Shown piece by piece: positions 42,509 to 49,610 of a DNA stretch of 64,000 nucleotides (within the stretch, counting starts at the first letter, position 1; each line of letters opens with the position of its first letter). The DNA comes from Paenibacillus qinlingensis (GTDB lineage Bacteria > Bacillota > Bacilli > Paenibacillales > NBRC-103111), in the NCBI RefSeq assembly GCF_013204845.1, contig NZ_JABMKY010000019.1, forward strand, positions 1 through 64,000, in the 5' to 3' direction. A program made the translations under genes and the position numbers. The notes below the pieces were generated by a model. The model ran no database searches, was not told where the DNA came from, and saw nothing but the letters and a program-made list of their open reading frames with translations.

Positions 42509-43186
42509 ATGGCAACTAGAAAGGATTTCATAGATCTCGTTGCACCGATTGCTTTGAAGCTTCGTTTAGAAGGCTCACCAATTTTCCCATCTGTTCGAAT
42601 AGCACAGGCGATACTGGAAACTGGGGGTAAAATAAACGCTTGGAATAACTTGGTTGGATATAAAGTTGGAAATGGTGTGCAAACACCTTATTGGCGGGGC
42701 GATCGTGTGTCAGTAAGCACATGGGAATTCATAAATGAGGAAAATGTGACGGTACCTGGGGATTTTCGGGTATATAACTCTATCGAAGATGGATTTCGAG
42801 ATCAAGATTTGTTATTTCAAGCTGCTCGTTATTCAGCAGTTCGGTCAGCAAGCACACCACAAACTCAAACAGCTGCACTACAGAAGAGTGGATATGCGAC
42901 TGACCCTGCCTATACAAGTAAATTAAATTCGATTATAGCGACGGAAGGGTTAACTTTCTTCGATGAGGAGGTCATTCGGATGTTAGAGAATTTACAAGCC
43001 CAGATATCAGAATTAACAAGTAGAGTTCGTTCACTTGAAGAGCAGGCCGCTTTGACGGTCGTGCCAACATGGGCGAAGTCAGCCGTTGATGCGGCAGTTA
43101 AGGCCGGTTTGATTGACACACCGGAGAAAGGGAGCTATGATTTCTACCGCTTATTAACAGTGCTACATCGCAAGGGGTTTATTTAA
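42509..43186 (+). CDS. Glucosaminidase (FlgJ/LytD-like, GH73) with coiled-coil tail
   Basis: 225 residues. The N-terminal 150 residues are a GH73-type N-acetylglucosaminidase domain: SVRIAQAILETGGKINAWNNLVGYKVG with candidate catalytic E37, then YWRGDRVSVSTWEF, FRVYNSIEDGFRDQDLLF and ALQKSGYATDPAYTSKLNSIIA. A short heptad-like coiled coil (MLENLQAQISELTSRVRSLEEQ, about 160-181) and a C-terminal domain (TWAKSAVDAAVKAGLIDTPEKGSYDFYRLLTVL) follow. There is no signal peptide, as in phage endolysin-like or chaperoned autolysins. The ATG at 42509 has AAAGGAGGG upstream. The domain order resembles phage/prophage lysins of Paenibacillus. Confidence 0.88.
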   Translation: MATRKDFIDLVAPIALKLRLEGSPIFPSVRIAQAILETGGKINAWNNLVGYKVGNGVQTPYWRGDRVSVSTWEFINEENVTVPGDFRVYNSIEDGFRDQDLLFQAARYSAVRSASTPQTQTAALQKSGYATDPAYTSKLNSIIATEGLTFFDEEVIRMLENLQAQISELTSRVRSLEEQAALTVVPTWAKSAVDAAVKAGLIDTPEKGSYDFYRLLTVLHRKGFI

Positions 43187-43228
43187 ATGTGGAAGAAATC
43201 ATAGGGGCCGAAAAGGGGATTGATGAGG

Positions 43229-43390
43229 TTAATAAACCATTCGGCCCTTAATTCTTACGTTTTCACCATATTTGGCTTGCATCAACTTTGTTTGTTCTTG
43301 CATATAGGCATAAATTTCTTTCAAACGGTTCTTACGTGGTTTAATGGTTTCTTTAATTTCTCCATTTAAAACGATATCGTAAACGATCAT
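43229..43390 (-). CDS. Small basic protein, 53 residues
   Basis: A short gene with an excellent ribosome site: AAAGGAG 9 bases before the ATG at 43390-43388. The product begins MIVYDIVLNGEIKETIKPRK and ends KGRMVY, with a helical middle (LKEIYAYMQEQTKLMQAKYG). No membrane segment or signal is seen. The last codons lie between and in the arms of a hairpin (43205-43212 with 43240-43247) that closes transcription of the converging glucosaminidase gene. Family not recognised. Confidence 0.7.
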   Translation of the reverse strand: MIVYDIVLNGEIKETIKPRKNRLKEIYAYMQEQTKLMQAKYGENVRIKGRMVY

Positions 43391-43570
43391 AGTAGTTCAG
43401 CTCCTTTTGTTTTGTTTTGTCTTTCTACTATCATTGTAAAGCATGATTATTAAGGGATGATTAAAATTTCTTTTCAATTTTGTGAAAAAGATGAAGGTTA
43501 TGTTAAATGAACGTTAAAAATGCCTAAAATAGTGATCATTTTTTTTTATCAGTAATTTACAAGTTTTGGA

Positions 43571-43670
43571 TGTGCATAAGTTTATGCACAATATCCCCCT
43601 ATAATTTGTCTGCCTTCATGGTACATATTAACAATTTACCCACAGGATATGCACACTTATCTGTGGATAA
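43571..43670. promoter_or_regulatory. Cluster of DnaA boxes upstream of sda
   Basis: A consensus DnaA box TTATCCACA lies on the minus strand at 43662-43670 (TGTGGATAA). One-mismatch boxes are TTACCCACA (43636-43644), TTATGCACA (43582-43590) and TGTGCATAA (43571-43579, minus); a two-mismatch one is ATATGCACA (43647-43655). The first pair forms a palindrome. DnaA control of sda is known in Bacillus subtilis. The rest of 43391-43738 holds no gene. Confidence 0.8.
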
Positions 43671-43738
43671 CGGAACGCTTGTTCTATCAAAAACCCCATG
43701 ATACTATTAGTTTAAATTATAGAATATGGGTGATTTCA

Positions 43739-43894
43739 GTGAGACAAATTAGCGATGAGACATTGATCGACTCTTATTACAAGGCACTAGATTTAAGATT
43801 AGAATCGGATTTTCTTGAACTATTGCTCGCGGAAATACAGAGACGCAAATTAAAGTTATCCGTGTTGGTTAAGGACGAGGCACCACTTAATTAA
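43739..43894 (+). CDS. sda: Sporulation histidine-kinase inhibitor Sda
   Basis: 51 residues. It matches the Sda two-helix hairpin: RQISDETLIDSYYKALDLRLESDFLELLLAEIQRRKL, compared with the ISDELLIESYFKA...DFIELIENEIKRRSL pattern of the family. Sda binds the KinA-type kinase dimer and blocks sporulation when replication initiation is perturbed. The start is a GTG at 43739 with GGGTGA 5 bases upstream; upstream in-frame codons run through DnaA boxes and are not coding. Confidence 0.92.
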   Translation: MRQISDETLIDSYYKALDLRLESDFLELLLAEIQRRKLKLSVLVKDEAPLN

Positions 43895-43900
43895 TAAAAT

Positions 43901-44140
43901 TCACTCAGCACGTATTGGCAGGGTATAGCTAGAATGACAGTCGGGACAATTCAAGAGGTGAAGGCAGAGCTCTTGCTCATCGCCTTCCTGGTTGGTCAAG
44001 GAAATGTTGTTCATCTCGTAAGGCGAATAAGGACCGAGCAAGTCACTCAGCTTACCATGGTCACACATACGCTGCGAGCACTCAGGACAGTTGGTTTGCA
44101 ATTCTTGCATGCCATTACAAACTGGACATATAGATGACAA
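43901..44140 (-). CDS. Small zinc-ribbon-like protein
   Basis: 79 residues. Four cysteine groups are visible: CPVC (5-8), CPEC (18-21), a lone C26 followed by H28, and a C-terminal LCLHLLNCPDCHSSY; this suits one or two structural zinc sites. The start is a TTG at 44140, 9 bases after AGGAGG. That ribosome site lies between the two stems of a nested hairpin at 44142-44182, so translation may be controlled by RNA folding. The gene follows yumC on the same strand. Function unknown. Confidence 0.75.
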   Translation of the reverse strand: MSSICPVCNGMQELQTNCPECSQRMCDHGKLSDLLGPYSPYEMNNISLTNQEGDEQELCLHLLNCPDCHSSYTLPIRAE

Positions 44141-44141
44141 A

Positions 44142-44182
44142 GGGGTATTCCTCCTAATCCGTAGATTAGGTTAGAATACCCC
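44142..44182 (-). promoter_or_regulatory. Nested hairpin holding the zinc-ribbon gene's ribosome site
   Basis: The outer arms GGGGTATTC (44142-44150) and GAATACCCC (44174-44182) and the inner arms CCTAATC (44153-44159) and GATTAGG (44164-44170) are perfect. The minus-strand AGGAGG (44155-44150) falls within this structure. It also acts as a likely terminator or attenuator for yumC transcripts. Confidence 0.65.
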
Positions 44183-44198
44183 TTTTCATTTCTAATCA

Positions 44199-45200
44199 TT
44201 ATAATTTCAAGTTCGAGCTGTGTCCTGGTGAAAGCTTAGCACTTGGATCAATGTAAACTTTGGCATTGTTAATGGCAGTAGGTGCTTCACCGAAGCCAAC
44301 AGCAATCAATTTTAATTTTCCGGGATATGTCGTAATATCACCAGCAGCGAAGATACCTGGGGTATTCGTTTCCATACGGGAATCAACAACGATTGAGCCG
44401 TTTTCGATGTCAAGACCCCATTCTGAAATCGGTCCAAGAGAGGATACGAAGCCGAAGTTGATAATAACGGCATCGACATCGTGGATGCGTTCTTCGCCTG
44501 ATTTAATATTTTTAAGCGTAATTCGCTCGATTCGATCTGTTCCATGAAGCTTAGTGATTTCGGTTGGTGTAACAACGTTAACCTTCGAATTCATTAAGTT
44601 CTCTACACTGTGCTCATGCGCACGGAATTTATCTCGACGGTGGATCAGTGTAACTTGCTCAGCAATCGGCTCAAGCATCAAAGCCCAATCAACTGCTGAA
44701 TCACCGCCGCCGCTAATGATAACTTTTTGACCAGCAAATTGATGCAAGTCACTTACGAAATAATGTAAATTTTTCTTCTCGAATTGCGCAGCTTCCGGTA
44801 GTTCAAGACGGCGCGGCTCAAATGCGCCAACACCAGCTGTAATAATAACGGCATGGCTCAAATGGACGCCTTTGTCTGTCGCAATTTCGAATAGTCGTTC
44901 TTCTTTCTTAACAACGCCATGAACCTTCTCTTCCAAGCAAATGTGGATCGGAAAGTGTTTCATTTGTGCAGATAAATGATTAACGAGATCTTGCGCCGTA
45001 ACTTTCGGGAATCCTGCAACATCATAAATATATTTTTCTGGATATAGAGCTGCTAGTTGGCCACCGAGTTGGGGCATGCTTTCAATAATTTTCACAGATG
45101 CTTGACGCATTCCAGCGTAGAAGGAGGCGAACATGCCAGCCGGGCCACCGCCGATTACAATAATATCAACGATATCTTGATTTGTTTCAGTCACTTTCAT
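44199..45200 (-). CDS. yumC: Ferredoxin/flavodoxin-NADP+ reductase, YumC type
   Basis: 333 residues. It is a thioredoxin-reductase-like FNR: FAD site VIGGGPAGMFASFYAGMRQ near the N-terminus, NADPH site VIISGGGDSAVDWALML with HRRDKFRAHEHS (about 160-200), and C-terminal GIFAAGDITTYPGKLKLIAVGFGEAPTAINNA. There is no CxxC redox pair, which separates it from thioredoxin reductase. It passes electrons between NADPH and ferredoxin/flavodoxin. The start is the ATG at 45200 with GGAGG upstream. A TATAAT and a Fur-like box lie 48-67 bases upstream, suggesting iron-responsive expression. Confidence 0.93.
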   Translation of the reverse strand: MKVTETNQDIVDIIVIGGGPAGMFASFYAGMRQASVKIIESMPQLGGQLAALYPEKYIYDVAGFPKVTAQDLVNHLSAQMKHFPIHICLEEKVHGVVKKEERLFEIATDKGVHLSHAVIITAGVGAFEPRRLELPEAAQFEKKNLHYFVSDLHQFAGQKVIISGGGDSAVDWALMLEPIAEQVTLIHRRDKFRAHEHSVENLMNSKVNVVTPTEITKLHGTDRIERITLKNIKSGEERIHDVDAVIINFGFVSSLGPISEWGLDIENGSIVVDSRMETNTPGIFAAGDITTYPGKLKLIAVGFGEAPTAINNAKVYIDPSAKLSPGHSSNLKL

Positions 45201-45247
45201 AATAGAACCTCCGATTTGGTCCAATATGTGTAAGTAATCAGATAAAG

Positions 45248-45267
45248 CGATAATCATTATCATTATA
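45248..45267 (-). promoter_or_regulatory. Fur-like box overlapping the yumC promoter
   Basis: CGATAATCATTATCA (45248-45262) matches the 7-1-7 Fur/Per core TGATAATnATTATCA at 14 of 15 positions. On the minus strand a perfect -10 TATAAT (45267-45262) abuts it. Bound Fur would block transcription. Confidence 0.7.
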
Positions 45268-45537
45268 AACGTCTCATCTAATGAAGGAAACAGAAAAGTT
45301 TAAATTCTCCATATAAATACTTATAGAGAAGATAAGTAAATGCTTACATGGATTGGATGGGCTAAAACGCCTATAATACAAGATTTTTTATGCAAAATGA
45401 CACTTGATATTTACTTATGAAAATTATATCATATCATGAGAATCGGTTTACCATGTTGTGACGAATTTCCGCCTGTTTTATCATAATTCACTTCGAAAGC
45501 GTGCAAACTAGTAGCAGTATACTACTTTTGAAGCTGT

Positions 45538-45555
45538 TTGTGTAATTTTTCACAA
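45538..45555. promoter_or_regulatory. Rex-like box upstream of ndh
   Basis: TTGTGTAATTTTTCACAA matches the Rex operator TTGTGAAwwwwTTCACAA except at one base. It lies 48 bases before the ndh start. Apart from this, the Fur-like box and an imperfect dyad AGTAG..CTACT near 45510-45525, I see nothing in 45268-45602. Confidence 0.7.
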
Positions 45556-45602
45556 GATAGAGAGACCATGGGACAAAATATGGATATGGAAGTGAGAGAG
45601 AC

Positions 45603-46793
45603 ATGAGTAGAATACCAAGAATCGTTATATTAGGAGCCGGTTACGGCGGAATCCTTGCTGCAATTCGATTGCAGAAGGAATTGAACTACAACGAAGCTGA
45701 TGTTACGCTTGTTAACAAGCATGACTATCACTACATTACAACACATCTTCACATGCCTGCTGCTGGGACAGATAATCCTGAAAATGCACGCGTGAACATT
45801 TTGAAATTGATTGATGAATTTAAAGTGGATTTCGTGAAATCGACAGTCACCCAAATTCGTCCACATGAGAAAAAAGTTATTTTGGAAGACGGAACACTTT
45901 CCTACGACTACTTGGTAATCGGACTTGGTGGCGAAGCGGAAACTTTCGGAATTCCTGGTCTCAAAGAAAATGCGCTGAATATTCGCAGCATCAACAGTGT
46001 TCGCTTTATTCGTGAGCACATTGAATATCAATTCGCGAAGTTTAAGCGTGAACCAGACCGCAAAGATTACCTAACTTTCGTTATCGGTGGCGCTGGATTT
46101 ACCGGTATTGAGTTCATTGGTGAGCTTGCGGATCGTATTCCTCTTCTATGCAAAGAGTTCGATGTGGATCCTTCCCTTGTGAAGATTTATAATATTGAAG
46201 CTGCGCCAACAGCATTGCCAGGTTTCGATCCTGAGCTTGTTGAGTATGCGATGAAAGTTCTTACGGACAAAGGTATTACTTTCAAAATTGGTACAGCCAT
46301 TAAAGAATGTACGCCAGAAGGCGTTCTGATTGCTGGCGATGAGTTTATCAAAGCAGCTACGGTAGTATGGACGGGCGGTATCCGTGGTAACCATATGCTT
46401 GATGAGGCTGGTTTCGAAACGATGCGCGGCAGAATTAAAGTAAACGAGCATCTTCATGCTCCAGGATTCGATAACATCTATGTTGTGGGTGACTGTTCTA
46501 TAGTTATGAACGATGAAGGCAGACCATACCCGCCGACAGCACAAATTGCTATGCAGCAAGGTGAAGCTGTAGCTCATAACTTGATCGCATCGATTCGCGG
46601 ATCGCAAATGAAAACTTTCAAATACTCGAACAAAGGTACAGTAGCTTCCCTTGGTAAAGGTCAAGCGATCGGTATCGTAGGTTCCCGTAAATTGAAAGGG
46701 AATGTCGCAGCTATGATGAAAAAAGTGGTTGATATGAGATACCTTTACATTATTGGCGGAATTCCATTAGTTATACGTAAAGGCCGTTTCTAG
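45603..46793 (+). CDS. ndh: Type II NADH dehydrogenase (YumB/Ndh-like)
   Basis: 396 residues. It is a single-subunit NADH:menaquinone oxidoreductase bound to the inner membrane face. Visible signatures are FAD site IVILGAGYGGILAAIRLQ, NADH site TFVIGGAGFTGIEFIGEL (about 160-177), the quinone-site segment AQIAMQQGEAVAHNL (about 318-332) and NIYVVGDCS. The C-terminal amphipathic part MRYLYIIGGIPLVIRKGRF suits membrane attachment. GTGAGAGAG precedes the ATG at 45603. The Rex-like operator upstream would tie expression to the NADH/NAD+ ratio. Confidence 0.94.
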   Translation: MSRIPRIVILGAGYGGILAAIRLQKELNYNEADVTLVNKHDYHYITTHLHMPAAGTDNPENARVNILKLIDEFKVDFVKSTVTQIRPHEKKVILEDGTLSYDYLVIGLGGEAETFGIPGLKENALNIRSINSVRFIREHIEYQFAKFKREPDRKDYLTFVIGGAGFTGIEFIGELADRIPLLCKEFDVDPSLVKIYNIEAAPTALPGFDPELVEYAMKVLTDKGITFKIGTAIKECTPEGVLIAGDEFIKAATVVWTGGIRGNHMLDEAGFETMRGRIKVNEHLHAPGFDNIYVVGDCSIVMNDEGRPYPPTAQIAMQQGEAVAHNLIASIRGSQMKTFKYSNKGTVASLGKGQAIGIVGSRKLKGNVAAMMKKVVDMRYLYIIGGIPLVIRKGRF

Positions 46794-46820
46794 TCAAGGA
46801 ATACTAACGGGGGGATTACC

Positions 46821-47102
46821 ATGCGGCACTGTAGTGTCCAAGTAAGAGGACTTCTTACCCGGGATGAACTGGATCGTTACAATGCCTTGATCGAAGTAGG
46901 TCACTTCTTAGAGACCGAGAAACGGTACGATCATGTCGCTGTCGTCCAAAAGGAAATTGATATCCTCATTCTTCCTGCGATTGAACGTTTGAAGGAAAAA
47001 GGTCGTCAGCGTGACCGTGATACAGAAGCGTATCTAGCACGCAAAGCTCAGATGGAAGCTGAACTAGCGGCTGCTCTACGTGACGATGAGGATGAAGACT
47101 AG
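46821..47102 (+). CDS. Hypothetical helical protein, 93 residues
   Basis: Unknown family. It is charged, with no signal or membrane segment. The N-terminus (RHCSVQVRGLLTRDELDRYNALIEVGHFLETEKRYDHVAVVQKEID) is followed by a long helix rich in Arg/Lys/Glu and an acidic end (RDDEDED). The ATG at 46821 has GGGGG 8 bases upstream. It lies 27 bases after ndh and before a strong terminator, so it is probably co-transcribed with ndh. Confidence 0.75.
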   Translation: MRHCSVQVRGLLTRDELDRYNALIEVGHFLETEKRYDHVAVVQKEIDILILPAIERLKEKGRQRDRDTEAYLARKAQMEAELAAALRDDEDED

Positions 47103-47109
47103 CTACCAA

Positions 47110-47146
47110 AGAAGCATTGCTCTCTAATGAGCAGTGCTTCTTTTTC
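47110..47146 (+). terminator. Terminator of the ndh operon
   Basis: AGAAGCATTGCTC pairs with GAGCAGTGCTTCT, followed by TTTTC. Confidence 0.9.
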
Positions 47147-47155
47147 TATGTATAA

Positions 47156-47195
47156 GAAGAAAAAGAGCAGAGGACCGAAGTCCTGTGCTCTTATT
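47156..47195 (-). terminator. Terminator after hemQ (minus strand)
   Basis: AAGAGCAGAGGAC (47163-47175) pairs with GTCCTGTGCTCTT (47180-47192) around CGAA; the minus strand continues with TTTTCTTCTT. Confidence 0.85.
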
Positions 47196-47202
47196 ATTTG
47201 AA

Positions 47203-47949
47203 CTATATTTGAATGAATGACGCGAATTTGTCAGGAAGCATAACGTTCCCAACGTAGAAATCTCCGAACTCGCCAAAACGTGCACTGACTTCATCGAAAC
47301 GCATTTCGTACACGAGCTTTTTGAAATGAAGAGGATCATCAGAGAATAGAGTAACGCCCCATTCCCAATCATCCAATCCTACGGAGCCTGTGATGATTTG
47401 TTTGACTTTACCAGCGTATGTACGACCGATCATGCCGTGGCTGCGCATCATTGTCTTACGATCTTCCGCAGGAACCATGTACCAGTTGTCATTGCCTTCA
47501 CGACGCTTGTTCATCGGGTAGAAGCAAATGTGCTTGGATTTCGGAAGGATAGGCTTCAAGCGAGCTTGAAGTTCAGGATCTAGCGCAGGGTCAACACCTG
47601 GCTTAGCCAGGTATGCGCTCAATTCTACAATGGAGACGTAGGAATAAACGGGTATAGTAAAAGCAGCAAAGCTAGACTTGTTAAAAGCAGTTTCAAGCTC
47701 ATTCAGCTCTTCCAATGTTTCACGCAGTTGCATGAAAACGAAATCAGCCTTCTGGCCTACGATGCTATAAACGGCAGTACTGCCTAGTTTATCGTTCTCA
47801 ACTTGTTGCCACTGGGACAAGAAGGATTGCAGCTCGTCCGCTGCATGCTTACGTTCTTGTGGGGTTGCAGCATGCCATGCATTCCAATCCATTAGACGGA
47901 AATCATGGAGCGCATACCAGCCTTCCAGCGTTTGTACGGCTTCACTCAT
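47203..47949 (-). CDS. hemQ: Coproheme decarboxylase HemQ
   Basis: 248 residues, in the chlorite-dismutase-like superfamily. It converts coproheme III to heme b, the last step of the Gram-positive heme pathway. The catalytic Y144 is in CFYPMNKRREGNDNWYMVP and the proximal heme ligand H171 in MMRSHGMIGRTY, matching the numbering of the Geobacillus enzyme within one residue. I start at the ATG at 47949 with GGAGG upstream; the longer frame has no own ribosome site. It stands near other heme and quinone genes. Confidence 0.94.
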   Translation of the reverse strand: MSEAVQTLEGWYALHDFRLMDWNAWHAATPQERKHAADELQSFLSQWQQVENDKLGSTAVYSIVGQKADFVFMQLRETLEELNELETAFNKSSFAAFTIPVYSYVSIVELSAYLAKPGVDPALDPELQARLKPILPKSKHICFYPMNKRREGNDNWYMVPAEDRKTMMRSHGMIGRTYAGKVKQIITGSVGLDDWEWGVTLFSDDPLHFKKLVYEMRFDEVSARFGEFGDFYVGNVMLPDKFASFIQI

Positions 47950-48153
47950 TGTTTTTCCTCCATTCAAGGGCTAATATCCCCTACATTGTATCCAATTCAT
48001 GGAGAAAGGGCAAATGAACAAAGGGTGAAGACTGAGCAACAATTGTTCAATTTGTGTACACTTTACCTGTACCTTTCCGTAGATTACAATAATAAGAGCT
48101 ATAGAGGCCAAAGTTAGGAAGTGCTTCTACATATTTAAGGGGGAACTACTACC

Positions 48154-48438
48154 ATGTTACAAATGGTTATTGCCACTGTCTTAATGATGGTGTTATTTTT
48201 TGGGATCGGTTTTATTCTGAATATGCTTATGAAAACAACATGGTTCCCACTGTATGCGTTCATCGCCTTAGTGATTGGGATTATCATCTATGGGTACATG
48301 GGTTCATCATCGTTTCTATCCAATGACGAAAGCTTCACCATTGTTGACGTGATTCCAGCTATCGGCGGCTTAGTCGGTGCCATTTTGAGCGGTTCGGCGA
48401 TTAAAGCACTGCGGATTCGCGGTTTCAAAATGTTCTAA
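48154..48438 (+). CDS. yuiB: YuiB-like membrane protein
   Basis: 94 residues with three predicted membrane helices (about 3-25, 30-50, 65-85). Sequence and place near ndh/yumB match YuiB of Bacilli, a conserved protein of unknown function. GGGGG lies upstream of the ATG at 48154. It is followed 69 bases later by an alpha/beta hydrolase. Confidence 0.8.
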   Translation: MLQMVIATVLMMVLFFGIGFILNMLMKTTWFPLYAFIALVIGIIIYGYMGSSSFLSNDESFTIVDVIPAIGGLVGAILSGSAIKALRIRGFKMF

Positions 48439-48507
48439 TATTACGGAGGCGATTGGGTCACGCTAAGAGAAGTTACTTAAACTTCACTTACGGAGGAGAC
48501 ACGACCA

Positions 48508-49398
48508 GTGCCTTGGGCGAATGTGAATGGAACATCACTGCACTATGAGATAACGGGACCAGAACGGGGCACACCTATCGTCTTTATTCATCCCCCGTTG
48601 CTTACGCTGGAAGCTTTCAGATATCAGAAAGAGCAACTAGGCGTCTATTACCGGGTGATTACTTTTGACATTAGAGGGCATGGCGGAAGTGCGGGTTCGA
48701 AGCAATCAATTTCTTATCAACTTATTTCGCAAGACATCATAGGGCTTCTTGATTTCTTAGGGATCGAGGAGGCCTTTCTTTGCGGATATTCAACCGGAGG
48801 AACGGTTGCCTTGGACGCTTTACTAACCCATCCCCGCCGATTGGTGGGGGGAATTATCGTTAGTGGAATGTCAGAATTGACAGACACGTACAATAGAATC
48901 AGGGTTTGGCTTGCAATACGAATGGCGAATCCTAGTCGAATTATGAATTTTTTGATTAGAGCGATTACGTATGGCAATGCCGATAAAAAGACAACCTATC
49001 AGGAGTTAAAAGACCATGCTTTGCAGGATATGGCAGGGAATGTGAGATCGTATTTTGAGCAATCATTGCGATATAGCTGTACAGATAGACTCGCAAAGAT
49101 TCAGCAACCGGTCTTATTGATCTATGGTGAAAAAGACGTTGACTTCCATCCCTATGCTCAAATTCTCCATTCGGGGTTACCGCATAGCTCTCTTTTTTTC
49201 ATCAAAGATGCGAAGCATCCTGTACCGATTCAAAGCGCTGAACGCATGAATGACATCATTCATCTATGGCTGGAAAGCCTTCATGAGAAGGAACAGAAGG
49301 AGCGTTGGAAGCTCGATTTGGCCATCGCGCAGAAGCTGCATCCTCAAATGTACAGGCATGTAAATGGGTATCCTAGTGATGCCGAACACCCTATTTAA
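48508..49398 (+). CDS. Alpha/beta hydrolase
   Basis: 296 residues. The nucleophile elbow is GYSTGG with S95 (LCGYSTGGTVALDALL). The oxyanion segment is VFIHPPLLTLEAF, with FDIRGHGGS after strand 4. A candidate acid sits in LIYGEKDVDFHPY and the histidine in DAKHPVPIQ, so the triad is complete. Substrate unknown. The start is a GTG at 48508 with GGAGGAG upstream. A terminator follows at 49423. Confidence 0.92.
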   Translation: MPWANVNGTSLHYEITGPERGTPIVFIHPPLLTLEAFRYQKEQLGVYYRVITFDIRGHGGSAGSKQSISYQLISQDIIGLLDFLGIEEAFLCGYSTGGTVALDALLTHPRRLVGGIIVSGMSELTDTYNRIRVWLAIRMANPSRIMNFLIRAITYGNADKKTTYQELKDHALQDMAGNVRSYFEQSLRYSCTDRLAKIQQPVLLIYGEKDVDFHPYAQILHSGLPHSSLFFIKDAKHPVPIQSAERMNDIIHLWLESLHEKEQKERWKLDLAIAQKLHPQMYRHVNGYPSDAEHPI

Positions 49399-49422
49399 TG
49401 CAAGAATAATGACCCCGAAATG

Positions 49423-49464
49423 AAGATTCCATTGCTTGTGATAATGCGATGGAATCTTTTTCTT
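49423..49464 (+). terminator. Terminator after the hydrolase
   Basis: AAGATTCCAT..GC pairs with GC.ATGGAATCTT, followed by TTTCTTG. Confidence 0.8.
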
Positions 49465-49610
49465 GCCCAAAAGGTAAAATTATCTTTTCTCTTGTAGATA
49501 CCAAGATTGTCGATTTTTGTGGTAGACTAATAGAGAGAGACTGAGACATAGGATGGCTGGATAATGAGCGATCTCTCAGTCGAGCTGAGGCAGGATGGTG
49601 CTGTAACGGG

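Noticed and set aside
43571..43670. Chromosomal origin of replication
   Set aside because: The DnaA boxes precede sda, not dnaA-dnaN, and no A/T-rich unwinding region with the expected genes is present; regulation of sda explains them.
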